Source of the DNA: Actinomycetota bacterium
Lineage (GTDB): Bacteria > Actinomycetota > Acidimicrobiia > Acidimicrobiales > Ilumatobacteraceae
NCBI GenBank assembly: GCA_018882725.1
Contig: VERK01000005.1
Location: 1-26,903, forward strand
Length of the DNA: 26,903 bases
Reading direction: 5' to 3'
Shown here: in pieces, positions 1-8,319 of the stretch
Layout: every line of letters starts with the position of its first letter
Numbering within the stretch: the stretch's first letter is position 1
Program-made: the position numbers and the translations under genes
Notes under the pieces: model-generated
The model's input: only the letters and a program-made list of their open reading frames with translations
Databases searched by the model: none
What the model was told of the DNA's origin: nothing

Positions 1-1245
1 GTTCTCAACTACTCCGCGTACATCGGCCACACACCGCTGCGTGTTTTCGTGATGGGCAACGAGGCGGTCGGACGCGCGGCCACCGACGACGAGATCACGG
101 CGATGGCCGCTCTCGTTCGCGAAGCCATGGACGCGGGAGCGGCCGGCTTCGCCACCAGCTTTGCCGTCACTCACCGCGGAGCCGATGGCCAGCCGATTCC
201 GAGCCGCTGGGCCGACAAACGCGAGATCTCCGCGCTGTTCCGCGCCGTGGGCGACAGTGGTCGCGGCGTGATCGGCGTGAACGGTGGCGAAGGTCTGAGT
301 TTCACCGATTGCTACGAGCTACAGCCTGAATCAGGCGCACCGCTCACCTACACAGCCATCCTCACCACCAACACCGGGGCCCACCTGAAAGCGATGGAGA
401 TCCACCGGGCCGGCATCGAACGCGGTGCCGATGTGTGGCCGCAGGTGTCGTGCCGTCCCCTGTCGTTCTCGCAAACGATGGTCGAGCCGTTCACTCTCAA
501 CACCAATCCGGTGTTCGCCGAACTCATGCCGCAATCGATCGCCGAGCGTCGTTCGGCCTACTCCGATTCGGCCTGGCGTCGCCGCGTACGTGAGGCGTGG
601 GATGCTGGCCAGGGCATCGTTCCGCGCTGGGACAGTTTCGAGATCATGGAGGCACCGGCTTCGCCCGATCTGGTGGGTCGTCGTCTCACGGCGATCGCGG
701 CCGACATGAACGTCGATCCATTCGACGCATTGCTCGAGATCACACTTCTCGAAAGCGATCTCCTTCTCCGCGTCAAGGCGCTGCTTGCCAACGACGACGT
801 CGACGGCATCGCCGTGTTGCTCAACTCCGAACACTGCACCCTCGGACTCTCCGACGCCGGAGCTCACGTGGGCCAGTTGTGCGACGCCGTGCTGTCCACC
901 GACTTGTTGGGCAACTGGGTGCGAGAGCGACAGGCTCTCACTCTCGAGCAAGCCGTCAACAAACTCACCAAGGTGCAGGCCGACCTGTTCGGATTCTCCG
1001 ATCGCGGCGTTTTGCGCGAAGGCGCCTACGCCGACATCGTCGTGTTCGATCCCTCCACCGTGGGTCCCGGACCAATCAGGCGCGTTCGCGACTTTCCGGC
1101 CGACGGCGAGCGGCTCACCGCCGACCGACCCACCGGAATGGTGCACACCTTCGTGAACGGGCGCGCGGTGGTTCGCGACGGCGAATTCGTGGACACCAGC
1201 CTCGACGACCGACCGGGCCGACTCGTGTCACCGAGTCGGCGCTGA
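1..1245 (+). CDS. Amidohydrolase, N-acyl-D-amino-acid deacylase family (5' end outside window)
   Basis: The frame is open from base 1 (VLNYSAYIGHTPLRVFVMG), so the true start lies before the window; the GTG at 49 is internal. About 414 residues of a metal-dependent TIM-barrel amidohydrolase are visible. A late SDAGAHVGQLCD segment carries the conserved Asp and His expected near the active site in the amidohydrolase-3/D-aminoacylase group. The C-terminal block with GVLREGAYADIVVFDP is the usual small beta-domain closing of the family. Members remove acyl groups from N-acyl-D-amino acids or hydrolyse related cyclic amides; the substrate here cannot be read from sequence. The gene converges on the P450 at 1247-2503 with a single base between the two stop codons, so it is unlikely to share a transcript with it. 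The N-terminal HxH metal site is outside the window. Confidence 0.85.
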   Translation, partial: VLNYSAYIGHTPLRVFVMGNEAVGRAATDDEITAMAALVREAMDAGAAGFATSFAVTHRGADGQPIPSRWADKREISALFRAVGDSGRGVIGVNGGEGLSFTDCYELQPESGAPLTYTAILTTNTGAHLKAMEIHRAGIERGADVWPQVSCRPLSFSQTMVEPFTLNTNPVFAELMPQSIAERRSAYSDSAWRRRVREAWDAGQGIVPRWDSFEIMEAPASPDLVGRRLTAIAADMNVDPFDALLEITLLESDLLLRVKALLANDDVDGIAVLLNSEHCTLGLSDAGAHVGQLCDAVLSTDLLGNWVRERQALTLEQAVNKLTKVQADLFGFSDRGVLREGAYADIVVFDPSTVGPGPIRRVRDFPADGERLTADRPTGMVHTFVNGRAVVRDGEFVDTSLDDRPGRLVSPSRR

Positions 1246-1246
1246 A

Positions 1247-2503
1247 TCAGCCCGCGGTGACTTCGTAGCGAATCGGCAAGGTCTTCAGGCCGCCGACGAA
1301 GATCGTCTTCATCCACTTCGGTTCACCGGCCAACTCGACGTGCTTTAACCGCGGTAGGAGTTCTTTGAAGAGCGCCTTGAGTTCCATGCGGGCGAGCATC
1401 GCACCGAGGCAGTAGTGAACGCCGAAACCGAACGACAGGTGTTTGTTGGGCGAGCGGCCCACGTCGAAGCGGAACGGATCGGGGTGAGCCTCCTCGTCGC
1501 GATTGCCCGATGGATACGACAACAACACCGACTGGCCCTTCTTGATCGTGGTTCCCCGCACCTCGTAGTCCTCGGTGGCGGTGCGCATGAAGTGCTTCAC
1601 CGGCGCGACCCACCGGATCATTTCGTCGACTGCGGTGTTCATGAGCGACGGATCGCTCTTCAAGCGCTCCATCTGATCGGGGTTCTCCATCAGCGCCAGT
1701 AGGCCTCCGGCCATCGCCGATGCGGTGGTGTCGTGGCCAGCCGTGGCCGTGATCACGTAGTAGGAGATCGTCTGCATGTCGGTGAGCGGTTGGCCGTCGA
1801 TCATCGCGTTGGCCACCACCGACGCCATGTCGTCGGTGGGAACCGCGCGTCGATCTTGCGTCAACTTCGTGAAGTACACGAAGAAATCCTGGATCACTTG
1901 GACGATCGCGGCCGGGTCGCTGTCGCGAGCCAGATCTTCGTCGAGTCCGCCGAACAACTCCTGGGTCAACTTGAGCATGCGCGGGTAATCGGACTCGGGC
2001 AGACCGAGGATCGAGAGGATCACGTTGAGCGGCATGAACATGGCGATGTCGCGTACGAAATCGCACTGGTTACCCATCTCGGCCATCTTGTCGACGTAGC
2101 GCTTGGCGAATCCGGCCAGAACCCCTTCGAGTTTCGACAAGTTCTTGGGCAGGAACCACTCGGCCGTGACGTTGCGGAGATTGCGATGTTCGGGATCGTC
2201 CACGTGGATGAGCGTGCGCAACATGTCGCCGTTCTGCTGACGACGAGCATCGTCCATCTCCGAGCCGAGAACCGGTCGGGGTTCGTTCAGGAAGATCTGG
2301 TGGCGGGCCTCGATGTCGAAGATGTCGGCCGACTTGGTGATGGCCCAGAACGGATTGAAGCCCGGACCTTCGACCCAGTGCACCGGACTCTCCTTGCGCA
2401 AGAGCGCACACGCCCGGTGGAAGTAGTCCTCGTCGGCATAGGCGGCCGGATCGACGAAGACGTAACCGGCTTCTTCCACACTGCTCGGAACTCGGTCGGA
2501 CAT
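1247..2503 (-). CDS. Cytochrome P450 (class I bacterial type)
   Basis: This is a 418-residue soluble P450, normal length for bacterial class I enzymes fed by ferredoxin. The I-helix oxygen-activation motif is AGHDTT (residues 255-260), the K-helix ExxR is EMIR, and the haem loop FGFGVHYCLG has the thiolate ligand at Cys365. No membrane anchor is seen. The ATG at 2503 is preceded by AAAGGGGAG at Shine-Dalgarno distance, so this gene looks leadered, unlike many neighbours. It is divergent from a second P450 across 123 bp. The sequence resembles actinobacterial P450s that hydroxylate steroids, terpenes or fatty acids, but the family number and substrate cannot be assigned by eye. No ferredoxin or reductase gene is nearby, so redox partners must come from elsewhere. 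Confidence 0.93.
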   Translation of the reverse strand: MSDRVPSSVEEAGYVFVDPAAYADEDYFHRACALLRKESPVHWVEGPGFNPFWAITKSADIFDIEARHQIFLNEPRPVLGSEMDDARRQQNGDMLRTLIHVDDPEHRNLRNVTAEWFLPKNLSKLEGVLAGFAKRYVDKMAEMGNQCDFVRDIAMFMPLNVILSILGLPESDYPRMLKLTQELFGGLDEDLARDSDPAAIVQVIQDFFVYFTKLTQDRRAVPTDDMASVVANAMIDGQPLTDMQTISYYVITATAGHDTTASAMAGGLLALMENPDQMERLKSDPSLMNTAVDEMIRWVAPVKHFMRTATEDYEVRGTTIKKGQSVLLSYPSGNRDEEAHPDPFRFDVGRSPNKHLSFGFGVHYCLGAMLARMELKALFKELLPRLKHVELAGEPKWMKTIFVGGLKTLPIRYEVTAG

Positions 2504-2614
2504 GGCTCCCCTTTCGACGCGTCGGCGAACGACCCAACCATTCTGGCCGCCCGGCTCTCAGGCGGCGAAGAGCACGGGTCCGAGCACGGCTGACCACGGC
2601 CCTGACTCACTGAT

Positions 2615-2620
2615 TAGCGT
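2615..2620 (+). promoter_or_regulatory. Leaderless -10 box of the P450 at 2627
   Basis: TAGCGT is followed by exactly 6 nt and then the ATG at 2627, which puts the predicted transcription start on the A of the start codon. No Shine-Dalgarno sequence is present. A possible -35 (CTGACC, 2590-2595) is weak and 19 nt away. Confidence 0.6.
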
Positions 2621-2626
2621 TCGACC

Positions 2627-3877
2627 ATGGCCTCCGACTCCCCCGGCGAACCCGAACTCGACGACGAACTCGACTTTCGGGTCGCCCTCAATCGAGGCGG
2701 CCGCGGTCCGGCCGGTCACCCCACCCGACCCGAGATCCAGCTCCTCTCACCCGACTTCTACGCCGACTTCGACGAATTGACCGCGTGGATGCGTCGCGAG
2801 GCTCCGCTGTACTGGGACGACGACACCGGCATCTGGGGTGCGGCCAGCCACGAACTGGTGTCGATGATGAGCCGCGAGTGGCACACGTTCTGCTCGGGCA
2901 AGGGTTCGCGACCGGAGAGTTCGGTGCCGTCGATGATCAACTTCGACGCGCCCGAACACACCAAACGGCGACGTCTCGTCGGCAACGGCTTCACACCGCG
3001 TCGTGTGGCCGATCACGAACCGTACCTGCGCGCCAAGGTGACCGAGTTGATCGATGCCGTGATCGACCGCGGTGAGTGCGACGTGGTGGCCGACATCGCG
3101 ACGCCGCTCCCGATGTACATGATCGGCCAGTTGATGGGCCTACCCGAAGAAGACCACCATCAGTTGCTCCACTGGTCGGATTTGTTCGCCACCGGCGGTG
3201 ACGAGATCCGGGACGAGGTGGTGCAAGCGGTCATCGACTGGAACACGTACATCATGCGCCACGTCGAGGAACGGCGGAACACCGATCGCCAGGACTTGGT
3301 GAGTCTGGTCGTCAACGCCGAGTGGGAGGGCGAGCGCCTCACCGATGTCGATGTGATGTTCGAGACGATGCTGGTGCTCGTGGGTGGCGACGAGACGACT
3401 CGCCACGTGATCTCGGGTGGCGTGGCCGCGCTCCTGCAGCATCCCGATCAGTTGCGGCTCCTGCAGAGTGATCCGAGCCTCTTGCCGTCGGCCATCGAAG
3501 AGATGCTGCGCTGGGCCACTCCCGTGCGCAACATGAACCGCACAGCCACCATGGACGTCGATGTTGCCGGAATGAAGGTGCGCGAGGGCGACCGGGTTCT
3601 CCTCCTCTACCCGTCGGCCAATCGCGACGAGAAGGTGTTCGCCGATCCGTTCACCTTCGACATCACCCGCTCACCGAACGAGCACGTGGCGTTCGGTGCG
3701 TACGGTCGCCATCACTGTCTTGGCGCGCCACTCGCCCGACTCGAACTGCGCATCTTGTTCGAAGAACTGCTCGCCCGTCTCGACGAATTGCAGTTGGCCA
3801 GCGATGACATCCCGTGGCGACGTGGCAACTTCGTCCTCGGACCGAACTCAGTGCCGATCACTTTCAGGGCGAAGTGA
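2627..3877 (+). CDS. Cytochrome P450 (second, divergent copy)
   Basis: This 416-residue P450 has the I-helix motif GGDETT (253-258), the K-helix ExxR as EMLR, and a haem loop FGAYGRHHCLG with the thiolate at Cys364. GGDETT replaces the commoner AGxDTT: the acid/alcohol pair is shifted to Glu-Thr, as in several actinobacterial steroid- or terpene-type P450s. The N-terminus is acidic and proline-rich (about 45 residues) before the fold begins. The start is the ATG at 2627, backed by a leaderless -10. Its 3' end overlaps the convergent DUF1330-like gene by 14 bp. The two P450s differ clearly in sequence, so they look like distinct enzymes that may act on one pathway rather than a recent duplication. 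Substrate unknown. Confidence 0.93.
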   Translation: MASDSPGEPELDDELDFRVALNRGGRGPAGHPTRPEIQLLSPDFYADFDELTAWMRREAPLYWDDDTGIWGAASHELVSMMSREWHTFCSGKGSRPESSVPSMINFDAPEHTKRRRLVGNGFTPRRVADHEPYLRAKVTELIDAVIDRGECDVVADIATPLPMYMIGQLMGLPEEDHHQLLHWSDLFATGGDEIRDEVVQAVIDWNTYIMRHVEERRNTDRQDLVSLVVNAEWEGERLTDVDVMFETMLVLVGGDETTRHVISGGVAALLQHPDQLRLLQSDPSLLPSAIEEMLRWATPVRNMNRTATMDVDVAGMKVREGDRVLLLYPSANRDEKVFADPFTFDITRSPNEHVAFGAYGRHHCLGAPLARLELRILFEELLARLDELQLASDDIPWRRGNFVLGPNSVPITFRAK

Positions 3878-4523
3878 GCAGGTCGCTCCAGCGATCGATC
3901 TCGGCCTGAGCGACCACGACCATCCGGTCACCACCGCGAGTAAGGGCCGGAACCGACGGAACCTCGTCGTGCCACGACACCGTGAGACTCGACCAGCGTC
4001 GATCGTCGTGGATGATCGTTCCTTCGATGACGAACGAGGCGGTGCTGACACTCGGTGACACGTCACGCGAAGAAGCCGACAGATCGAACAACGCATAGCG
4101 GCCGGACGCGAGTGTCGAGTGTGGCGCAGCGGGCAAGGCTCCCACGATCACCGTGTAATCCATACCCGCATCCTTGTGAACCCGCTTTTCCTTGAAGTCG
4201 GGGCGATCCTGCATCGCGATGAACGAGCGACGCGTCGGGTACTTCACGATGCCCATGCGATCCCATTCGCCCTCGGCCCCTTGCACCACGACCTTGCCGT
4301 GGAACGCCACGTGCGCTCCGATCTTCTTCAACACGTCGACCGGCGCGTACTTGTCGTCGGCCTCGATACCCGAAATGGCCTCACCGGCCCCGTCGCCACC
4401 GCGGCGGTACTCGGCCACCGTCTTGTACTTCATGAAGTTGACCATGTAGATCGGGCCGACGGCAGCCGGATCACGGCCAGCCAGATCGGCCGCGTAGTCG
4501 AAATCGATCTTTCCGAAGCGCAT
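3864..4523 (-). CDS. DUF1330-like (dimeric alpha-beta barrel) protein
   Basis: A 219-residue cytosolic protein. The first half (IYMVNFMKYK at 25-34, then FHGKVVVQGAEGEWDRMGIVKYP and a MDYTVIVGALP segment) has the shape of DUF1330/ABM-fold proteins, small ferredoxin-like dimers found beside oxidases and catabolic enzymes. The last 80 or so residues form a separate beta-rich region ending in a WSDLLTSP tail, longer than a plain DUF1330 protein (about 95 aa). No catalytic residues can be named. The start is the ATG at 4523, with TACCTT exactly 6 nt upstream. The gene overlaps the convergent P450 by 14 bp and is divergent from the DinB-like gene. Function unknown; a role in oxidative catabolism is only suggested by context. 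Confidence 0.75.
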   Translation of the reverse strand: MRFGKIDFDYAADLAGRDPAAVGPIYMVNFMKYKTVAEYRRGGDGAGEAISGIEADDKYAPVDVLKKIGAHVAFHGKVVVQGAEGEWDRMGIVKYPTRRSFIAMQDRPDFKEKRVHKDAGMDYTVIVGALPAAPHSTLASGRYALFDLSASSRDVSPSVSTASFVIEGTIIHDDRRWSSLTVSWHDEVPSVPALTRGGDRMVVVAQAEIDRWSDLLTSP

Positions 4524-4529
4524 GGCGCG

Positions 4530-4535
4530 AAGGTA
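4530..4535 (-). promoter_or_regulatory. Leaderless -10 box of the DUF1330-like gene
   Basis: On the minus strand TACCTT is followed by 6 nt (CGCGCC) and the ATG at 4523. No ribosome binding site is present, which favours a leaderless transcript. Confidence 0.55.
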
Positions 4536-4558
4536 TCAGAGTGCAGGCACAGCTCACC

Positions 4559-4564
4559 TATGGT
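4559..4564 (+). promoter_or_regulatory. Leaderless -10 box that sets the DinB-like start
   Basis: TATGGT stands exactly 6 nt before the ATG at 4571. This argues for that ATG over the in-frame GTG at 4541, which would lie upstream of the promoter. Confidence 0.55.
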
Positions 4565-4570
4565 TGGCTC

Positions 4571-5140
4571 ATGACCAACGCGCTCGTCCTCGATTCGCTC
4601 CGTCGGCGAATCGCCGCTCTGCACAGCCTGTACGAGGACGCCTTGGCCACGATGGACCTGTCGCACGTGAACCACTTCGAGCGCGACGGAGTGGTGCCCA
4701 TCGCCTTCTCGTTGTTTCACTACGTGAACGTTCACGACGGATCGTTCATGCTGCTCACCGGCCAAGCCCCCATTTGGAACGACGACTGGCAGTCACGAGT
4801 CGGCCTCACCGTCAACGATCACGGCAAGCACCGCACGGTCGACGAGATGGTCATCCAGCGCATCGGCGATCTCGAGGCGTTCCGCGACTACATGCGCGCG
4901 GTCTTCTCGCGAACCGAGACCTGGTTGGCCGACCTGGCCCCCGATGAACTCGATCGCGTGGTGATCACCCGCCCATTCCCGCCGCAGATCGCCTCGACTT
5001 TTTCGGCGCGCGTGGCCGGCGAACCCGGCATCACGGTGCTCGACGGATTCGAGTGCTGGATCTACCAGCACGGGCTGCGTCACATGGGCGAGATCGAATT
5101 GGCTCGCGGGTTGGTGGGCCTCCAGGGCATGACCAGCTGA
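4571..5140 (+). CDS. DinB-like four-helix-bundle protein
   Basis: A 189-residue protein. It has an early helix with FHYVNVHDGSF and a C-terminal HGLRHMGEIELARGL, giving the spaced His residues (one or two mid-protein, then HxxxH) that bind a divalent metal in the DinB/YfiT superfamily. Some relatives are thiol-dependent S-transferases for mycothiol or bacillithiol, and actinobacteria use mycothiol, so a thiol-transferase role is possible but not shown. I chose the ATG at 4571 because of the leaderless -10; an in-frame GTG at 4541 would add ten residues. The gene runs divergently from the DUF1330-like gene and ends 6 bp from the convergent FAD oxidase. No membrane segment. Confidence 0.72.
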   Translation: MTNALVLDSLRRRIAALHSLYEDALATMDLSHVNHFERDGVVPIAFSLFHYVNVHDGSFMLLTGQAPIWNDDWQSRVGLTVNDHGKHRTVDEMVIQRIGDLEAFRDYMRAVFSRTETWLADLAPDELDRVVITRPFPPQIASTFSARVAGEPGITVLDGFECWIYQHGLRHMGEIELARGLVGLQGMTS

Positions 5141-5146
5141 TCGGCG

Positions 5147-6499
5147 TCAGTCGCTGAACAAGACCCCGGGATTCATGATCCCGTCGGGGTCGAGGGCCGC
5201 CTTGATAGCCCGCATGGCTCCGATCTCGGCTGCCGAACGATTGAGGTGCAACCAACGGGCTTTGGCCACGCCGATGCCGTGCTCGGCCGAGATGCTTCCG
5301 CCCTCGGCCACCACCGCGCGCAGAACAGCATCGGTGACTTCGTCGTCACGATCGATCGCTCCCGACACGTTCACGTGCATGTTGCCATCGGCGGCATGGC
5401 CGAACACGAAGGTGCGGGCACTCGGCGCCACGTCGCTCACCACACGTCCGATCGACGACACGAACCCAGCCAATCGATCGATCGGAACGGTCACGTCGAA
5501 CTTGAGAGGTGGGCCGAGCGTGTTGATGGATGGCGTGTGCTCGTCGCGTAAACGCCACAGTGCGTCGCGCTGCGATGGCGTGACCGCAATGGCCACTTCG
5601 TTCAATCCAGGCGCTGACTCGAGAATGGCGCCCAGGCTCTCGCTCTGATCATCGTGAGCCGAACATTCGACCAACAGATACGCCGCAGCACGCGGGATCG
5701 GCGACGAGACACCTACGGCTGCCTCCACCAAGTCGACCCCTGAATCGAGCATGAGTTCGGCCGCGTCGACTGTGTCGAGCGAACGGCACAGTGACGCCAT
5801 GGCTTCCACCGCGGCCTCCACACGATCGAAGCCGGCCAAGGCGGTGACTCGGGCCGGTTGCTCGGCCACCAACCGAACTCGCACGGCCGTCACGATGCCC
5901 AGAGTGCCCTCGCTACCGCACAGGAGCGACGCAAGATCGAAACCCGTGTTGTCCTTCACCAGACCCTGCAGATGCGACACGATCTGGCCGGTACCGAGGA
6001 CGGCCTCCACACCCACGATCTGTTGGCGGGTCATGCCATAACGCACCACGTTGATGCCGCCGGCGTTCGTGGCCACCGACCCGCCCACCGTGGCCGAGCC
6101 ACGCGCACCGAAATCGACCGCGTACCGCAAGCCGGCGGAGCGAGCCGTTTCGTGCACATCGTGAATGGTGACCCCGGCCCCCACCGTCACCTGGCGCGAC
6201 AGTGCGTCCACCGGGCCGATGTGGCGCAGCCTCTCGAGCGACACCACGACTTCTCCCCCGCGCGGAACCGAGCCGCCCACCAGTCCGGTGTTGCCGCCCT
6301 GCGGAACGAGCGCGACTCCGGTCCGGCGGGCCCACGAGACGACGGCCGCCACTTCAGCGGTGTCGGCCGGACGAACCACACAGGCCGCTCGACCCGAGTA
6401 GCGACGAGTCCAGTCGACCTCGTAGCGGTCGAGACCAGTCGTGAGAACGTTTGTCGAGCCCACGATCGCGGTCAACTGCTCGACGATCCCCGTGGACAC
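5147..6499 (-). CDS. FAD-binding oxidase/dehydrogenase, glycolate/D-lactate/D-2-hydroxyglutarate type
   Basis: A 450-residue flavoenzyme with a PCMH-type FAD domain. Near residues 37-80 are VVRPADTAEVAAVV and VPQGGNTGLVGGSVP, the pyrophosphate-binding loop typical of GlcD/DLD/D2HGDH enzymes; GSATVGGSVATNAGG and CGSEGTLGIVTAV follow. The C-terminal domain has HAADGNMHVN (metal/substrate histidines) and SAEHGIGVAKARWL, diagnostic of the family. It oxidises a 2-hydroxy acid to a 2-oxo acid; which acid cannot be decided. The frame is open to a GTG at 6559, but I place the start at the GTG at 6499 because TACCCT lies exactly 6 nt upstream and the extra 20 residues are not family-like. It is divergent from the APH-like gene. 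No GlcE/GlcF partner is nearby, so it is probably a stand-alone enzyme. Confidence 0.88.
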   Translation of the reverse strand: MSTGIVEQLTAIVGSTNVLTTGLDRYEVDWTRRYSGRAACVVRPADTAEVAAVVSWARRTGVALVPQGGNTGLVGGSVPRGGEVVVSLERLRHIGPVDALSRQVTVGAGVTIHDVHETARSAGLRYAVDFGARGSATVGGSVATNAGGINVVRYGMTRQQIVGVEAVLGTGQIVSHLQGLVKDNTGFDLASLLCGSEGTLGIVTAVRVRLVAEQPARVTALAGFDRVEAAVEAMASLCRSLDTVDAAELMLDSGVDLVEAAVGVSSPIPRAAAYLLVECSAHDDQSESLGAILESAPGLNEVAIAVTPSQRDALWRLRDEHTPSINTLGPPLKFDVTVPIDRLAGFVSSIGRVVSDVAPSARTFVFGHAADGNMHVNVSGAIDRDDEVTDAVLRAVVAEGGSISAEHGIGVAKARWLHLNRSAAEIGAMRAIKAALDPDGIMNPGVLFSD

Positions 6500-6505
6500 G
6501 CCCCC

Positions 6506-6511
6506 AGGGTA
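6506..6511 (-). promoter_or_regulatory. Leaderless -10 box that sets the FAD oxidase start
   Basis: On the minus strand TACCCT, then GGGGGC (6 nt), then GTG at 6499. It selects this GTG over the upstream in-frame GTG at 6559. Confidence 0.6.
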
Positions 6512-6523
6512 CCCATGCCGACC

Positions 6524-6553
6524 TAAGGTGGAATCGTTCGCACGAGGGGGAGG
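6524..6553 (+). promoter_or_regulatory. Promoter -10 and Shine-Dalgarno of the APH-like gene
   Basis: TAAGGT (6524-6529) would start a transcript near 6536. A strong GAGGGGGAGG (6544-6553) stands 6 nt before the ATG at 6560. This is a leadered gene facing the leaderless FAD oxidase promoter across 60 bp. Confidence 0.5.
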
Positions 6554-6559
6554 CGACAC

Positions 6560-7609
6560 ATGAGTGAGACGCCGCGCGTCATGTCAGAAGTGACGGCCGA
6601 ATGGCTGTCGTCGGTTCTCGGGTGTCGAGTCGCGTCGATTCGCGTCGAGATCATCGGTGCTGGTGAAGGATTCATGGGGCAACTGGCTCGGGTCCACCTC
6701 ACCGGAACGGGCTGTCCGTCGTCGGTGATCGTGAAGATGCCGACCGCCGACCCCGGTGGGCAGATGATCGGCCAGATGATGCGCGTGTGGGAACGCGAGC
6801 ACCGCTTCTACACCGAGGTGGCTCCGCACATGCACGGCGTGCGCATCGCCGAATGTCTCTATTCGCGAACCGATCCGTACGTCCTCATCCTCGAAGACCT
6901 GCATCCTCGTCGCCCGGGCGATCAGGTGGCCGGACCCACCGCCGATCAGGCGCGCACCGCTATCGACACCGCGGCCGACTTGCACGGCTCGTGGTTCGAC
7001 CACCCCGAACTGAAGACACTCGATTGGATGCCCGACATCTCCGACCCGATGAGCCTGTCGGTCGGTGCGATGTTCGACATGGGCTGGCCGACATTCTTGG
7101 CAAGGTACGGCGATTCGTTACCCGAACGAGTGCTCCGTTGGTGCGAGGGCTTCGCTCCACGCGTGACCGAATGGATGACGAAGTATCTGTCGTGGCCCAA
7201 CACGCTCATTCACGGCGACTTCCGGCTCGACAACATGTTCTTCGACGCCGATGGCTCGATGACCCTCATCGACTGGCAGTTGTCGATGCGCGCGCCGAGC
7301 ACCACCGACCTCGTGTACTTCCTCGGTACCAATATTCCCACGGCCATGCGCCGGGAGATGCAGTCCGAACTCATCGATCGTTACGCCAAGCGTCTGCGCA
7401 CCCACGGCGTGCCCGACGAATGGAGCGACGTCGAGCGCATCACGGTCGGCTACGCCGAAGGAGTCCTCTTCTACTGCACGTCGTTCGCGGCCAGCATCCT
7501 CACCCTCGACACCGCCAACGAGCGCGGAGCCGCGTTGATGGATTCGCTGGTGCGCCGAGCATTCTCGGCCGCCGACGATCTGAACGCCGGCGCCGGGCTC
7601 GGACTGTGA
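6560..7609 (+). CDS. Aminoglycoside phosphotransferase-fold kinase (small-molecule kinase)
   Basis: A 349-residue APH/choline-kinase-like protein. HGDFRLDN (218-225) is the catalytic loop with Asp220 as presumed base and Asn225 as metal ligand; LIDW has Asp238, the second Mg ligand. The N-lobe contains VIVKMP with the likely ATP-binding Lys, and LILEDLHP is the hinge region typical of the group. Members phosphorylate hydroxyls on drugs, choline, sugars or ecdysteroid-like molecules. In actinobacteria such genes often sit beside acyl-CoA and P450 genes without being resistance factors, so I do not call this antibiotic resistance. The ATG at 6560 has a strong Shine-Dalgarno. It converges on trmB with 7 bp between them. 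Cytosolic. Confidence 0.85.
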   Translation: MSETPRVMSEVTAEWLSSVLGCRVASIRVEIIGAGEGFMGQLARVHLTGTGCPSSVIVKMPTADPGGQMIGQMMRVWEREHRFYTEVAPHMHGVRIAECLYSRTDPYVLILEDLHPRRPGDQVAGPTADQARTAIDTAADLHGSWFDHPELKTLDWMPDISDPMSLSVGAMFDMGWPTFLARYGDSLPERVLRWCEGFAPRVTEWMTKYLSWPNTLIHGDFRLDNMFFDADGSMTLIDWQLSMRAPSTTDLVYFLGTNIPTAMRREMQSELIDRYAKRLRTHGVPDEWSDVERITVGYAEGVLFYCTSFAASILTLDTANERGAALMDSLVRRAFSAADDLNAGAGLGL

Positions 7610-7616
7610 ACGTCGC

Positions 7617-8282
7617 TCACTGACGAGTCGCGCACAGATCGACCGCCGCCCTCCCTCGTTCTCGTCCTTCGCGTTCGAAATGAGTCTCGATGCGCCACGA
7701 GGGTCGTTCGTCTTTCACACTCACGAAGTTCGAGTCGGCGGCGAGAACCTTGCGCATCTGAGTGGCGTACGTCGCGACATCAGTGGCCAGCCGGAGCGAT
7801 CCACCCGGCTTGAGTACCCGAGCGACTCGGGCGATCCGTTCCGGAGTCACCAGCCGACGATGCGCCTGCGCGTTCTTCGGCCACGGATCGGGGAAGAAGG
7901 CCCAGACTTCGTCGACCGATGCGTCAGGTAGGCGGTCGATGAAGTTGAGTGCATCGCCCTCGACCACCCGAAGATTGTCCAGGCCATCGGAGTCGATATC
8001 GGCCAGGAGTCGCGCGATTCCCGGTCGATGAACGTCGATCGCGATCAGACCGGCACGAGGATGGGTCTGCGCGTACAACGAGGCGAGATCACCGTTACCC
8101 GATCCGATCTCCACACAGATCGGATGCCGACCAGCGAACACCTCGTCGAGGTCGAGAAACGAGCCCGTCTCGGACAGCGCGAACAGCGGCGTCAACCGCT
8201 CGTACACCGCCGAGCGCTGTGATCCGAGTCGACGGCGCCGGGGCTTGAAGGTACGGGCCATCGGCCGGGGCGACGTATCCAT
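7617..8282 (-). CDS. trmB: tRNA (guanine-N7-)-methyltransferase
   Basis: This 221-residue SAM-dependent methyltransferase makes m7G46 in the variable loop of tRNAs. The SAM-binding motif I is EIGSGNGDLASLY, and the family signature FPDPWPKNAQAHRR is followed by RVLKPGGSLRLATD. The N-terminus is basic (FKPRRRRLGSQR), suited to tRNA binding. The frame is open to a GTG at 8318, but the ATG at 8282 is preferred: TACCGT lies 9 nt upstream of it, and the longer form would run into the opposite gene's promoter. A third candidate is the ATG at 8261 (MARTFKPRR). It is divergent from the DUF6941 gene. Monofunctional and of normal length. Confidence 0.92.
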   Translation of the reverse strand: MDTSPRPMARTFKPRRRRLGSQRSAVYERLTPLFALSETGSFLDLDEVFAGRHPICVEIGSGNGDLASLYAQTHPRAGLIAIDVHRPGIARLLADIDSDGLDNLRVVEGDALNFIDRLPDASVDEVWAFFPDPWPKNAQAHRRLVTPERIARVARVLKPGGSLRLATDVATYATQMRKVLAADSNFVSVKDERPSWRIETHFEREGRERGRAAVDLCATRQ

Positions 8283-8305
8283 GGTTCCGTCACGGTAGCG
8301 ACGGG

Positions 8306-8311
8306 TAGCGT
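8306..8311 (+). promoter_or_regulatory. -10 box of the DUF6941 gene
   Basis: TAGCGT lies 8 nt before the ATG at 8320. It is the same hexamer used at 2615 and 26092 in this window. A leader of 0-2 nt is implied and no Shine-Dalgarno is visible. Confidence 0.45.
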
Positions 8312-8319
8312 CGCTCACG

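Noticed and set aside
6560..7609. Antibiotic resistance gene
   Set aside because: Only the APH fold and catalytic loop are present; nothing points to an aminoglycoside substrate, and no mobile context is seen.
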